DNA from: Micrococcaceae bacterium RIT 802
Lineage (GTDB): Bacteria; Actinomycetota; Actinomycetes; Actinomycetales; Micrococcaceae
DNA: 64,000 bases
Direction of reading: 5' to 3'
NCBI GenBank assembly: GCA_016892645.1
Contig: JAFEMX010000012.1
Span: 1-64,000, forward strand
Within the stretch, counting starts at the first letter, position 1; each line of letters opens with the position of its first letter. The notes beneath the pieces were generated by a model. It ran no database searches. It was not told the DNA's origin and saw only the letters and a program-made list of their open reading frames with translations. Both the position numbers and the translations under genes were made by a program. Of this stretch, positions 36,762 to 45,860 are shown in pieces.

Positions 36762-38062
36762 GATGTGGTTTCCCCCTGGGGTTGCTGCTTCTTCGCTGCC
36801 TGTTCCGGAACGGTGAGGATCGCGTGGACGACCCACCCGCCGCGCGGACCGGGCCCGGCGTAGACGGATCCTTCATAGATGGCGGCGCGCTCGCCCATGC
36901 CCTTGATGCCCTGGCCGCTGCCGATGGCGTCCCGTTTCGGGCCGGAGAGCTGGCCATTGTCGGTGACCTTGATCCTCACGGTGTCCTCGTCGCGGGAGAT
37001 CTCGACGTGCACGCGGGTCACGGCCCGGCCGTAACGCAGCACGTTCGTCAGTGATTCCTGGACGATCCGGTAGGCGGTGAGCTGGAAGGCCGCGTCTCCG
37101 GGCAGGGTCGGGCCGGTGTGGGTGACCTGCAGCGGCAATCCGGCCACCCGGAAGCCCTCGAGCATCTCGGCCAGCGATGATGAGGCGGGTTGGGGTGCCA
37201 GGGGCGCGTCGCTGCCATCACGCAGGACGCCGATGACCCGGCGCATGTCGGCCAGCGCGCTGCGACCGGTCGAGGACAGTTCGCCCAGCACGCCCGCTGC
37301 CTTCCCGGGGTCGCGTTGCATGGCGACCTGGGCCCCATCCGAGAGGGCAATCATCACCGAGAGCGAATGGGCGACGACGTCGTGCATCTCGCGGGCGATC
37401 CGGTTGCGCTCGGCGACCTGGGCCAGGCGTTGGACCCGCGCGCCCCAGTTGGCCAGTTCGGCGTCGTGGAGCCGGTTGTTGCGCACGGCAGCCCCGATGC
37501 CGACGACGGCGAAGTTCGAGAGGACGGTCAGCGCCGCCATCATCCAGATGAAGATGTCGGCCTCCGGGACGTCCTCGAGCAGGAAGCGCCCGGCGGCCTC
37601 GGGGGCCCGGAAGGCCGGAAGGACGACGACGAACTGGACCAGCAGCTGCATGGCGCTGATCAGGCCGGTCATCATGAACATGCGTTTGCTGGCATATAAC
37701 GTTGCGGTCGTATACAGGACCAGCCAGACCGCGACGGAGGTGGCGGAGAAGTAGGGATCGAACAGCTGCATGCCGATTTCGCAGAGGAAGACCAGCCCGA
37801 GGACCACCATGGGCCACCGGTGCCGCATGGTCAGCAGGAGCGAGATGACGATGATGCCCGCCCACGGCGCGCCCCGCCCGTTGGACGCGGATTCGAGCCC
37901 GGCTGGACTCGAGACGAGGAAGTAGGCGAGGGCAAGCAGCACGTCCACGAACGTGCGATGCGAACGCATGAAGCGGCGCACCGGCCCGCGGCGCTTCTCG
38001 GTGAGCTCGGCAAAGGTCGGCGCCGGCCCCTCCGGGGCCTCCCCCTGCGGATCTGTGCTCAT
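36758..38062 (-). CDS. Sensor histidine kinase (HisKA_3, NarL-type partner)
   Basis: A 434-residue membrane sensor. Residues about 35-205 contain about 5-6 hydrophobic segments and no large extracellular domain. The dimerisation/phosphoacceptor motif RNRIAREMHDVVAHSLSVMI (about 230-249) holds the phosphorylated His, and the ATPase domain has TDNGQLSG and GQGIKGMGERAAIYEG near the C-terminus. ATG 38062 is used, and a GTG nine codons earlier is possible. It forms an operon with its response regulator and a small membrane protein. The stimulus is unknown; the DesK-like layout suggests membrane or envelope stress (inference). Confidence 0.9.
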   Translation of the reverse strand: MSTDPQGEAPEGPAPTFAELTEKRRGPVRRFMRSHRTFVDVLLALAYFLVSSPAGLESASNGRGAPWAGIIVISLLLTMRHRWPMVVLGLVFLCEIGMQLFDPYFSATSVAVWLVLYTTATLYASKRMFMMTGLISAMQLLVQFVVVLPAFRAPEAAGRFLLEDVPEADIFIWMMAALTVLSNFAVVGIGAAVRNNRLHDAELANWGARVQRLAQVAERNRIAREMHDVVAHSLSVMIALSDGAQVAMQRDPGKAAGVLGELSSTGRSALADMRRVIGVLRDGSDAPLAPQPASSSLAEMLEGFRVAGLPLQVTHTGPTLPGDAAFQLTAYRIVQESLTNVLRYGRAVTRVHVEISRDEDTVRIKVTDNGQLSGPKRDAIGSGQGIKGMGERAAIYEGSVYAGPGPRGGWVVHAILTVPEQAAKKQQPQGETTS

Positions 38063-38109
38063 GGGTTCCAGCTTATCTTTCAGATCCACGGCCGCGCCGG
38101 GGACACGAA

Positions 38110-38150
38110 CCGCGGGTGGTGGCGGCCGTTCGTTCCGCCACCACCCGCGG
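38110..38150 (-). terminator. Terminator after the ABC transporter genes
   Basis: A 16-bp perfect stem (CCGCGGGTGGTGGCGG with its complement) has a 9-base loop. A second, shorter hairpin (GTCCGCCG / CGGCGGAC, 38163-38188) precedes it. Both lie between the ABC permease stop and the kinase start and separate two transcription units. Confidence 0.65.
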
Positions 38151-38201
38151 TGGTTTGGTGTGGTCCGCCGCCCGGATGGCCGGCGGACGCAGGGGCACTG
38201 C

Positions 38202-39059
38202 CTAGACGTCGCGGCGTTGGATCACGAACACGGTGACCAACAGCGGGATGACCGCCCACAGGCCCAGGGTCAGCCCGGCCTGCCAGTGCTCCAGCCCGCC
38301 GTCCGGCGGCGTGGCGGCGATCAGGTTGGCGTAGGCCGCGTCCGGCAGGAACCGCTTGGCATCGGTGATGAAGTCGTTGGCGAAGAAGCTCAACACCATC
38401 GGCAGGACGAAGATGAGCCCCACCAGGGTGACGATGGCTCCGGCGGAGTTGCGCAGCAGCCCGCCCAGGGCCATGCCGATCAGCGCCACCACTGCCACGT
38501 AGGCGGCCCCGAACCAGAGGTTGCGCTGGAAGACATCGGACGCGAAGTCCTGGTCCAGCGAGTAGTTCGACAGGATCGGCATGATGACCACTGCGGAGAC
38601 CAGGGTCGAGACCACGGTGACCACGAACGCGATGACGGCGACGAGGGTCGCCTTGGCCAGCACGACGGGGAACCGCTTCGGGACGGCCGCGAAGGTCGCC
38701 CGGGCCATGCCCGTGGTGAATTCGGAGCTCATCACCAACACGGCCAGGGACCCAACGATCAGCTGGGCCAACATGATGCCCGACGGCGCAATGGTGTCGG
38801 CCAGGGTCGCCTGGTCGCCCATCGCCGCTGCCGCTTCGGGATCGCTGCCGGCCATTTCGGTGACCGACCCGATCCCCCACGCTGCCAGCGCCCCGATGCC
38901 GACCATGACCACCAGGGTCGTCAGCAGCAGGATCAGCGAGGAAGGGACGGTGGTGAACTTCCGCACCTCGGCACCCAGGGCCCGTCCGAACGACGTCCCC
39001 TTGCCGCTCGTGGTGCGTGGACGCTGCGGCAGCGTCGCCTGCTGGGTCTCGGTGCTCAT
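38202..39059 (-). CDS. ABC-2 type transporter permease
   Basis: A 285-residue membrane protein. After a 30-residue polar N-terminus (FGRALGAEVRKFTTVPSSLI, the ABC-2 coupling motif) there are six hydrophobic segments, including LILLLTTLVVMVGIGALAAW and VVALIGMALGGLLRNSAGAI. It starts with an ATG overlapping the ATPase stop by 4 bp. It probably forms an exporter with that ATPase, controlled by a flanking two-component system. The substrate is unknown (lipid, peptide or antibiotic). Confidence 0.87.
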   Translation of the reverse strand: MSTETQQATLPQRPRTTSGKGTSFGRALGAEVRKFTTVPSSLILLLTTLVVMVGIGALAAWGIGSVTEMAGSDPEAAAAMGDQATLADTIAPSGIMLAQLIVGSLAVLVMSSEFTTGMARATFAAVPKRFPVVLAKATLVAVIAFVVTVVSTLVSAVVIMPILSNYSLDQDFASDVFQRNLWFGAAYVAVVALIGMALGGLLRNSAGAIVTLVGLIFVLPMVLSFFANDFITDAKRFLPDAAYANLIAATPPDGGLEHWQAGLTLGLWAVIPLLVTVFVIQRRDV

Positions 39060-40009
39060 TTGCTGGCCCGCCTTCCGGATTCCAGGGGTGCTTCTGCGCC
39101 GGCCACGGGGCCGGAGTGGTACTCGACCTCGTCGCGGGTCATGTCCATGTAGACGTCCTCGAGGGAGGCCTGCAGCGGGGTCAGTTCGAAGACCAGGACC
39201 CGGGCATCGAGCGCCCGCCGGGCGATGTCCCGTGGTGCGGCGCCCTGGATTTCCAGGGTGTCGGGCCCCGTCGTCGTGATGGAGACCTCCGGTGCCGCCA
39301 GCGCCCGGACCAGTTCGTCGGGGGCATCGGTGCGTACGCGGGTGCGTGCGGCACCGGCTCCGGAGAGGACGTCGGCCATCGGGGCGTCGGCCAGCAGGCG
39401 TCCGCGGCCGATGACGATCAGGTGGTCTGCGGTCAGGGACATCTCGCTCATCAGGTGGGAGGAGAGGAAGACCGTGCGGCCCTCGGCGGCGAGGCCCTTG
39501 GCCATGTTGCGCACCCACAGGACCCCTTCGGGGTCCAGCCCGTTGACGGGTTCGTCGAGGATCAGGGTGTGCGGGTCCCCGAGCAGCGCGGCCGCGATGC
39601 CGAGCCGCTGGCCCATACCCAGGGAGAAGCCGCCGACGCGTTTGCGGGCCACCGGCGCCAGGCCGGTGATCTCGATGACCTCGTCGACCCGGCTGTTGGG
39701 AATGCCGTGGGTGGCTGCGAGCACACGCAGGTGGTTGCGGGCCGAGCGCGACTTGTGGACGGCCTTGGCCTCCAGCAGGGCACCGACCTCGCGGATGGGT
39801 GCACCGTGCTCCGCGTAGCGCTTCCCGTTGACGGTCACGTCTCCGGAGCTGGGACGGTCGAGCCCCATGATCATGCGCATGGTGGTGGATTTGCCGGCGC
39901 CGTTCGGCCCCAGGAACCCGGTGACCTTGCCGGGTTGGACGGTGAAGGACACGTCGTCCACCGCGCGTTTCGTGCCATAGTTCTTGGCGAGAGAGGTTGC
40001 CTGGATCAT
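39056..40009 (-). CDS. ABC transporter ATP-binding protein
   Basis: A 317-residue cytosolic ATPase. Walker A is GPNGAGKST (about 34-42), the signature motif is a variant (GGFSLGMGQRLGIAAAL, with LGMGQ in place of LSGGQ), Walker B is LILDEPVNGLDPEG, and the H-loop is LSSHLMSE. A C-terminal extension of about 100 residues is typical of ABC-2 exporters for peptides or antibiotics (BcrA/NatA type). ATG 40009 is used, with GGAA upstream. Confidence 0.92.
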   Translation of the reverse strand: MIQATSLAKNYGTKRAVDDVSFTVQPGKVTGFLGPNGAGKSTTMRMIMGLDRPSSGDVTVNGKRYAEHGAPIREVGALLEAKAVHKSRSARNHLRVLAATHGIPNSRVDEVIEITGLAPVARKRVGGFSLGMGQRLGIAAALLGDPHTLILDEPVNGLDPEGVLWVRNMAKGLAAEGRTVFLSSHLMSEMSLTADHLIVIGRGRLLADAPMADVLSGAGAARTRVRTDAPDELVRALAAPEVSITTTGPDTLEIQGAAPRDIARRALDARVLVFELTPLQASLEDVYMDMTRDEVEYHSGPVAGAEAPLESGRRASK

Positions 40010-40105
40010 GCGTTCCACGCTACGGACCACCGGCCGCCCTGTCGCCGCCCCTGCGGATGATCTTCGCCACCGCCGCCGTACGACTTCAGGACGACTCCGG
40101 CTCCC

Positions 40106-40741
40106 CTAACGGATGAGACGCAACGAACGGGCCCGGTCGATGGCCGCCGTCCGGGTGTCGACACCGAGCTTGGAGTAGATGTGGATGAGGTGCGTCTTCA
40201 CGGTCGACTCCGAGATGAACAATTCGCGGGCAATCTGGCGGTTGACCAGACCGCGGGCCAGCAGGCCCACGAGTTCGAGCTCGCGGGGACTCAGTTCGGT
40301 GGCGGCGTTGCGTCCCGCCGGATCGATGCGGGCCGCGACCTCGTCGGAGAGGACCCGGCGGCCCCGGGCGGCATCCCCCACGGCTGCGGTCAGCCGGTCC
40401 AGGGGCGCGTCCTTGAGCAGGTACCCCGCGGCGCCGGCGTCCAGGGCGGCCCGGATGTCCGTGTCGGAGTCGTACGTGGTCAGGATCAGGACCGGCGGGC
40501 CTCCGGCGGCACGGATCCGGCCCGTGGCCTCGACCCCGTCCATGCCGTCCATCTGCAGGTCCATCAACACGACGTCGACGCGTTCGCCGAGCGTCTGCAG
40601 GCGTTGCAGCTGCGCGATCGCCGCCGCCCCGTCGGCCGCCTCGGCCACCACGTGCAGCCCGGCCTGCTCGGTCAGCACCGCCTTCAGCCCCGCCCGCACG
40701 ACGGGGTGGTCGTCCACCAACAGCAGGTTCAGCTCATCCAT
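40106..40741 (-). CDS. NarL/LuxR-type response regulator (second system)
   Basis: A 211-residue regulator with a receiver domain (DDHPVVRAGLKAVL; phospho-Asp in VVLMDLQMDGMDG; YLLKDAPLDRL) and a C-terminal LuxR helix-turn-helix (LSPRELELVGLLARGLVNRQ). ATG 40741 is chosen because GGAGG lies 6 bp upstream inside the kinase gene; the ORF overlaps the kinase by 8 bp. It ends 96 bp before the ABC ATPase start and is transcribed toward it, so the ABC exporter is a likely target. Confidence 0.92.
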   Translation of the reverse strand: MDELNLLLVDDHPVVRAGLKAVLTEQAGLHVVAEAADGAAAIAQLQRLQTLGERVDVVLMDLQMDGMDGVEATGRIRAAGGPPVLILTTYDSDTDIRAALDAGAAGYLLKDAPLDRLTAAVGDAARGRRVLSDEVAARIDPAGRNAATELSPRELELVGLLARGLVNRQIARELFISESTVKTHLIHIYSKLGVDTRTAAIDRARSLRLIR

Positions 40742-42026
40742 GTCCATCCTCCATGCGCAATGGGATCCGCACCGCCACGACCGTCCCCTCGCCGGGCGCC
40801 GATTCGACCTCGACGCTGCCGCCCAGGGCGCCGATCCGCGCCCGGAGGCCCAGCAGCCCGAACCCCGTCCCGTCGGGCCGGGCAGCGGTGGGCAGCGCCG
40901 CGGGATCAAACCCGGCACCGTCGTCGTACACATCCAGGGTGACCTCCCCGGCCAGGTATCCCAGGCTCAGGACGGCCCGCGAGGCACCGGCGTGGGCCAG
41001 CACGTTCGCCAGGCAGGACTGGGCGGTGCGCAGTAGGGCGCCGGAGACGTCGGTGGGCAGGGCGAGCGGTTCGCCGTCCTCGCGGAAGCGGCATTCCAGG
41101 TCCGCCCCGGCGGCCCGGGCCGTGCGCTCGGTGGCCGCGCACAGGCGGGTGAAACGCCCGGCCAGCGCCCCGGCGGCAGCCTCCAGGTTGCCCGCGGAGA
41201 GTCCGCGCACGAAATCGCGGGCCTCCCCGAGGTTGTCGGAGGCGGTGGCGGCGACCGTGTCCAGACGCTGGGCGGCCAACCCGGTGTCGCCGGACCCGAG
41301 GGCGGCGCGGGCCGCGCGGGCGACCAGCACGATGCTGGAGAACCCCTGGGCGAGGGTGTCGTGGATGTCGCGGGCCAGGCGCTCCCGCTCGGCCAGCACC
41401 CCGGCCCGGTGCTGTTCGGTGGCCAGCGCGGCGCGGGTGCGGCGCAGCTCGTCGAGGGCCCGTCGCTGGTTGACTCCCTCGGTGTAGAGCGCCCGGTAGG
41501 CGAACCCCATGACCACGGAGAAGGCCGCGCCGACCAGCGGACCGACCACCGCGGCGAGCGACACGGTCCCGGCGTGGGCCCATTGGGCGGCGATGACCAC
41601 GATGGTCAGCCCGACGATGGCGACCAGCGCGGTCTGCGTCCGCAGCAGGTGCAGCTGCAGGAAGAACAACGGGAACGCGAGCCAGCTGAAGTCGGGGTGC
41701 AGCCACATCAACGCCAGCCAGAGCACGACGACGATGAGCAGCCAGGCGCGCGCAAAGCGGCCGGGGTCGCGGGCCAACCCGCGGGCGTGCCGGTTCTCCC
41801 ATCCGGTGCCCAGCAGGTAGACGGCGGCCAGCACGCCCGCGAGGGCGACCGAGCAGATGCGGGTGGCCGCCGTCGTGTCGGTGACGAGCACCCGGATGAC
41901 GCCGATGGCCAGCAGCACGGCGAACCCCACATGCAGGGAGACCCGCAGCACGCGCAGCACCACATCGCCCGCCGTGGTCCCGGCGTGTTCACCTCTTGAC
42001 GGTGCCGGTCCGGTCGTTTCCTCCAT
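40734..42026 (-). CDS. Sensor histidine kinase (second system)
   Basis: A 430-residue membrane sensor with about 6 hydrophobic segments (residues about 22-190), then the HisKA_3 motif RERLARDIHDTLAQGFSSIV (about 228-247) and an ATPase domain (DVYDDGAGFDP, GTGFGLLGLRARIGALGG). There is no large sensory domain, so the signal is probably sensed in or near the membrane. It overlaps its response regulator gene. ATG 42026 has no clear ribosome site and lies 10 bp after the GT87 stop, suggesting coupling. Confidence 0.9.
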   Translation of the reverse strand: MEETTGPAPSRGEHAGTTAGDVVLRVLRVSLHVGFAVLLAIGVIRVLVTDTTAATRICSVALAGVLAAVYLLGTGWENRHARGLARDPGRFARAWLLIVVVLWLALMWLHPDFSWLAFPLFFLQLHLLRTQTALVAIVGLTIVVIAAQWAHAGTVSLAAVVGPLVGAAFSVVMGFAYRALYTEGVNQRRALDELRRTRAALATEQHRAGVLAERERLARDIHDTLAQGFSSIVLVARAARAALGSGDTGLAAQRLDTVAATASDNLGEARDFVRGLSAGNLEAAAGALAGRFTRLCAATERTARAAGADLECRFREDGEPLALPTDVSGALLRTAQSCLANVLAHAGASRAVLSLGYLAGEVTLDVYDDGAGFDPAALPTAARPDGTGFGLLGLRARIGALGGSVEVESAPGEGTVVAVRIPLRMEDGHG

Positions 42027-42036
42027 GCGTGCCAGC

Positions 42037-43590
42037 CTAGGTCCCCTCGGACAACGGCGGTTCAACCGTTCGGTGGATATCGGCACCTTGGCCCGGGCGA
42101 CTGCCGTGCCCGCCGTCGGCGGGCCGGCCGATCCACCGCATGCGCGGCAGTGGATCGCGCTCGGTTCCGGCGTAGGGGCCGGCCTGCGGATCGTCCTGGC
42201 CGACACGGCGGACCGGGTCGGTGTCCGGGTCCCAGGCACTGCGCGCCACCCGGAACATCAGGTAGCCGGTGGCGACCATGTGCCCGACGACGGCCAGCAC
42301 GTAGAACGCCTCGGGGAAGGTGTTCTGCGCCTTGACGTCGGTGCTGCCGGAGTACAGGTACATCCAGATGGCCCAGAAGTGCAGGGCCTCGACGAGCTGC
42401 CAGATCAGGAAGTCCCGCCACCGCGGCCACGCCAGGGCAGCCAATGGGACGAGCCAGACGACGAACTGCGGGGAATAGACCTTGTTGAACAGCACGAAGG
42501 CTGCCACCACGAGGAAGAGCAGGGAGGCGACCCGGGGCCTCCGGGGGGCCAGCAGGCCGAGCGCACAGATCCCTGCACAGCTGGCCGCGAACAGCCAGAA
42601 GCCGGCGGCGTTGATGACGTCCGGGGTGAACTCGGGGGCGCCGGGTAGCACGCCGGCCGTGACGTTCCAGGCGTGCCAGAGGGAGGACAGCCCGGCCCCG
42701 CGGTCGCGGGTGAACTCCAGGAAGTAGCTCCACGAGGCGAAGTTCGTGATCATGAACGGCAGGTTCACCACCAGCCAGGCCCCGGCCGTTCCCCCGGCGA
42801 CCTGCAGCAGGGGGCGCCACCGTCCGGTGCGCAGCGCCAACACGAGCACGACGCCCAGGAACAGGATCGGATAGACCTTCATCGAGGCGCCCAGCCCGAT
42901 CAGGATCCCGGCCGCCACCGGCCGGTCGCGGGCGAAGGCCAGCAGGGCCAACGCCAGGAACATCACCGCCCACATGTCCCAGTTGATCGTCGAGGCGAGG
43001 ATGATGCCCGGGGCCAACGCCACCATGGCGGCATCCCAGGGCCGTCGTCCGGCCGTGCGGGCCGTGGCGATGACGATGATGAACCACAGGATGACCACCA
43101 GCAGCAGGTTCACGTCGAAGAAGGCCAGCGTCCGGTCGTAGTCGCCGGGCACCACGAGCATCGCCGCGAACGAGGCGACCGCCGACATGAGCACGGGGTA
43201 CTCGAACTGCGCGCCGTCGGCAAAGGGGGCGAAGGCATTGGCGTCGAACCCGCGGGCGTGGAACAGCGCCGACCAGTCCGAATAGCAGGCCCAGATGTAT
43301 CCGTTGGAACCGCCCCACCCGAGGGTCCGGCACATGTTCTTGGCCAATATGGCCACGACCGCGGCGATGACAGTCAGGGCCACCAGCACCCGCTCGACGG
43401 TGAAGAACCCCGGATCCACGCGACCGGGTGAGGTGAAACGCCCCAACGGTCCGCCAATCACCTCGGTGAGGCGGCGCAGCAACGGATCGTTGCGGGTGGG
43501 CACCGTAATGCGCAGGGGGCCACGCCGCGGACCTGACGGGGCATGCCGGCCCGTGAGGTGCCGGGGCGGGGCCTGAGGCTTTTCGCTCAT
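42037..43590 (-). CDS. GT87-family (DUF2029) polyprenyl-phosphate-dependent glycosyltransferase
   Basis: A 517-residue integral membrane enzyme with about 12 hydrophobic segments between residues 65 and 450. The first extracellular loop holds the GT-C type acidic region (WACYSDWSALFHARGFDANA, FADGAQFEYPVLM). The C-terminal 60 residues are polar and proline-rich. GT87 proteins add mannose or arabinose-type sugars from polyprenyl-phosphate donors to envelope glycans. A homologue sits upstream of rpsF in mycobacteria (Rv0051), and the position here is comparable. It is divergent from the neuA gene. Confidence 0.82.
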   Translation of the reverse strand: MSEKPQAPPRHLTGRHAPSGPRRGPLRITVPTRNDPLLRRLTEVIGGPLGRFTSPGRVDPGFFTVERVLVALTVIAAVVAILAKNMCRTLGWGGSNGYIWACYSDWSALFHARGFDANAFAPFADGAQFEYPVLMSAVASFAAMLVVPGDYDRTLAFFDVNLLLVVILWFIIVIATARTAGRRPWDAAMVALAPGIILASTINWDMWAVMFLALALLAFARDRPVAAGILIGLGASMKVYPILFLGVVLVLALRTGRWRPLLQVAGGTAGAWLVVNLPFMITNFASWSYFLEFTRDRGAGLSSLWHAWNVTAGVLPGAPEFTPDVINAAGFWLFAASCAGICALGLLAPRRPRVASLLFLVVAAFVLFNKVYSPQFVVWLVPLAALAWPRWRDFLIWQLVEALHFWAIWMYLYSGSTDVKAQNTFPEAFYVLAVVGHMVATGYLMFRVARSAWDPDTDPVRRVGQDDPQAGPYAGTERDPLPRMRWIGRPADGGHGSRPGQGADIHRTVEPPLSEGT

Positions 43591-43709
43591 GGGATTCAGC
43601 CTATCCGGCCCCGCGGTCGCGCCACGGGCACCGAATGGCCCCGAGTCCATCACCCGCCGTTAACCCTCAGGTGGGCCGTGCGTTACATCGCCTCCCTACT
43701 GTCAAGTGA

Positions 43710-44921
43710 ATGGAAACGACACAGAGTCACCACGTGCTGGTGGTCATCCCCGCCCGCGGCGGTTCGAAGGGCATCCCCCTGAAGAACCTCCGCCCGGTGG
43801 GCGGCCGCTCGCTGCTGGCCCGCGGTGTCGACGCGGCCTGGGCCGCCCCCTCGGTCACCGACGTGGTCGTGAGCACCGACCACTCGCAGATCCGCAACGA
43901 GGCCTACGCCCACGGCGCCCGGGTCATCGACCGCCCCGCCGCCCTGGCCTCCGACCAGGCCAGCAGCGAATCCGCAGTGCAGCATGCCTTGGGCACCCTC
44001 GAGACCGAGCCCGACGTCGTCGTGCTCCTGCAGTGCACCTCCCCCTTCATCGACCCGGCCCACCTGGAGGCCGCCATCCGCGCGGTGCTCGACGGCGGGG
44101 CGGACGTCTGCTTCAGCGTCACCGAGGACCATTCGTTCCTGTGGGCGGCTCCGGAGGGCACCGTGGAGGCCGTCGGCCACAGCGCCGCCCACCGTCCGCG
44201 CCGGCAGGACCGCGATCCGCAATTCCGTGAGACGGGGGCCTTCTACGCGATGCGCACCGCCGGGTTCCGGACGGCGGGGCACCGCTTCTTCGGCACCCTG
44301 AAGTTCCAGGTCGTGCCGCCGGCGGACGCCCCCGAGGTCGATTCGTTCGATGACCTGGCGCTCGTCTCCGCCCAGGCGCTGCGCCGCGAGTCCGGACCGG
44401 CCACGCTGCCGGCCCCGGGCATCGACGCCGACGCCCTGGTCACCGACTTCGACGGCGTCCACACCAACGACCTCGCGCTGGTGGCGCAGGACGGCAGCGA
44501 GTTCGTCACGGTGTCCCGCTCCGACGGCATGGGCGTCTCCCGGCTGCGCCGGGCCGGCGTGCCGGTGCTGATCCTCTCCACCGAGACCAACACCGTGGTC
44601 GCCGCCCGCGCCGCCAAGCTGGGCGTGGAGGTCATCCATGGTGTCGACGACAAGGCGGCCCGCCTCGCGGCCTGGATGTCCGAGCGGGGCCTGGACCCGG
44701 CACGCGTCGCCTACGTCGGCAACGACGTGAACGACGTCGCGGCCATGGGCTCGGTCGGATGGCCGATAGCCGTTGCCGATGCCCGCCCCGAGGCCCTGGC
44801 CGCGGCACGCATCGTGCTCCACAAACCCGGAGGCCAAGGAGCCGTCCGCGAGGCATGCGAACGCATCCTCGCATCGCAGACCCGACCGGTGGCATCCCAG
44901 CTGCTGGCCACCACCCCCTGA
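43710..44921 (+). CDS. neuA: CMP-N-acylneuraminate cytidylyltransferase fused to a KdsC-like HAD phosphatase
   Basis: A 403-residue bifunctional protein. Residues about 8-230 are the cytidylyltransferase, with the CTP-binding signature IPARGGSKGIPLKNL and later LLQCTSPF and ETGAFYAM. Residues about 240-390 are a HAD-type phosphatase like KdsC: nucleophile DFDGVHTND (D246/D248 region), SRSDGMGVSRLR, and the late GNDVNDVAAMGSVGWPIAVADA. It would remove the 9-phosphate of a sialic-acid phosphate and activate the sugar with CTP, so it replaces separate NeuA and a phosphatase. neuB follows 27 bp downstream. Confidence 0.88.
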   Translation: METTQSHHVLVVIPARGGSKGIPLKNLRPVGGRSLLARGVDAAWAAPSVTDVVVSTDHSQIRNEAYAHGARVIDRPAALASDQASSESAVQHALGTLETEPDVVVLLQCTSPFIDPAHLEAAIRAVLDGGADVCFSVTEDHSFLWAAPEGTVEAVGHSAAHRPRRQDRDPQFRETGAFYAMRTAGFRTAGHRFFGTLKFQVVPPADAPEVDSFDDLALVSAQALRRESGPATLPAPGIDADALVTDFDGVHTNDLALVAQDGSEFVTVSRSDGMGVSRLRRAGVPVLILSTETNTVVAARAAKLGVEVIHGVDDKAARLAAWMSERGLDPARVAYVGNDVNDVAAMGSVGWPIAVADARPEALAAARIVLHKPGGQGAVREACERILASQTRPVASQLLATTP

Positions 44922-44948
44922 ACCCAATTCCAACGAAAGGGAACCATC

Positions 44949-45845
44949 ATGACCATCGAAGCCATCAAGCAGGCATCCCCCGTCCAGATCGGCGACGCCC
45001 AGGTCGGCACCGGCCAGCCCGTCTACGTCATCGGCGAGATCGGGATCAACCACAACGGGGACGTCGACGTCGCGAAGCAGCTCATCGACATCTCCGCCGC
45101 GGCCGGTGCCAACGCCGTGAAGTTCCAGAAGCGCACCCCGGAAATCTCCACCCCGAAGGACATGCGCGACAAGATGCGCTCCACCCCGTGGGGCGAGATG
45201 ACCTACCTGGACTACCGCTACAAGGTCGAGTTTGGTGCCGAGCAGTACCGCGACATCATCTCCTACGCCCGCAGCCAGGGCCTGGAGGCCTTCGCCTCGC
45301 CGTGGGACGTGCCCTCCGTCGAGTTCATGGAGGAGCAGGGCGCGGCGACCCACAAGGTCGCCTCCGCATCGGTCACGGACCTCGAGCTGCTGCGTGCGCT
45401 GCGCGAGACGGGCAAGCCGATCATCCTCTCCACCGGCATGTCCACGATCGAGCAGATCGACACCGCCGTCGAGACCCTGGGCACCGACAACCTGGTCCTC
45501 ATGCACGCCACGTCCACCTACCCGCTGCCCCCGGAAGAGGCCAACCTGCGCATGATCCCCACGCTGCAGGAACGCTACGGCGTCCCGGTCGGCTACTCGG
45601 GCCACGAGCGCGGCCTGCAGATCTCGCTGGCCGCCGTCGCCCTGGGTGCCGTCACCGTCGAGCGCCACATCACCCTGGACCGCACCATGTGGGGCTCCGA
45701 CCAGGCCTCCTCGCTGGAGCCCAAGGGCTTCGAGTCCCTCATCCGTGACATCCGCATCCTGCAGGATGCCATGGGCGACGGCGTGAAGAAGGTCTTCCCC
45801 GGCGAGTTGGCACCGCTGTCCCGCCTGCGTCGCGTCGACGCCTAA
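44949..45845 (+). CDS. neuB: N-acetylneuraminate synthase family protein, short form
   Basis: A 298-residue TIM-barrel enzyme condensing phosphoenolpyruvate with an N-acylmannosamine or its 6-phosphate. Diagnostic motifs are YVIGEIGINHNGDVDVAKQL (about 26-45), ANAVKFQKRTPE, HKVASASVTDLELL, ILSTGMSTIEQID and YSGHERGLQISLAAVALGA. The usual C-terminal SAF (antifreeze-like) domain of about 60 residues is absent: the protein stops soon after the barrel (ELAPLSRLRRVDA). It is preceded by GAAAGGGAAC. The fused phosphatase upstream favours a 9-phosphate product (inference). No neuC-type epimerase is in the window. Confidence 0.87.
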   Translation: MTIEAIKQASPVQIGDAQVGTGQPVYVIGEIGINHNGDVDVAKQLIDISAAAGANAVKFQKRTPEISTPKDMRDKMRSTPWGEMTYLDYRYKVEFGAEQYRDIISYARSQGLEAFASPWDVPSVEFMEEQGAATHKVASASVTDLELLRALRETGKPIILSTGMSTIEQIDTAVETLGTDNLVLMHATSTYPLPPEEANLRMIPTLQERYGVPVGYSGHERGLQISLAAVALGAVTVERHITLDRTMWGSDQASSLEPKGFESLIRDIRILQDAMGDGVKKVFPGELAPLSRLRRVDA

Positions 45846-45860
45846 CCACCAGGGACACGT

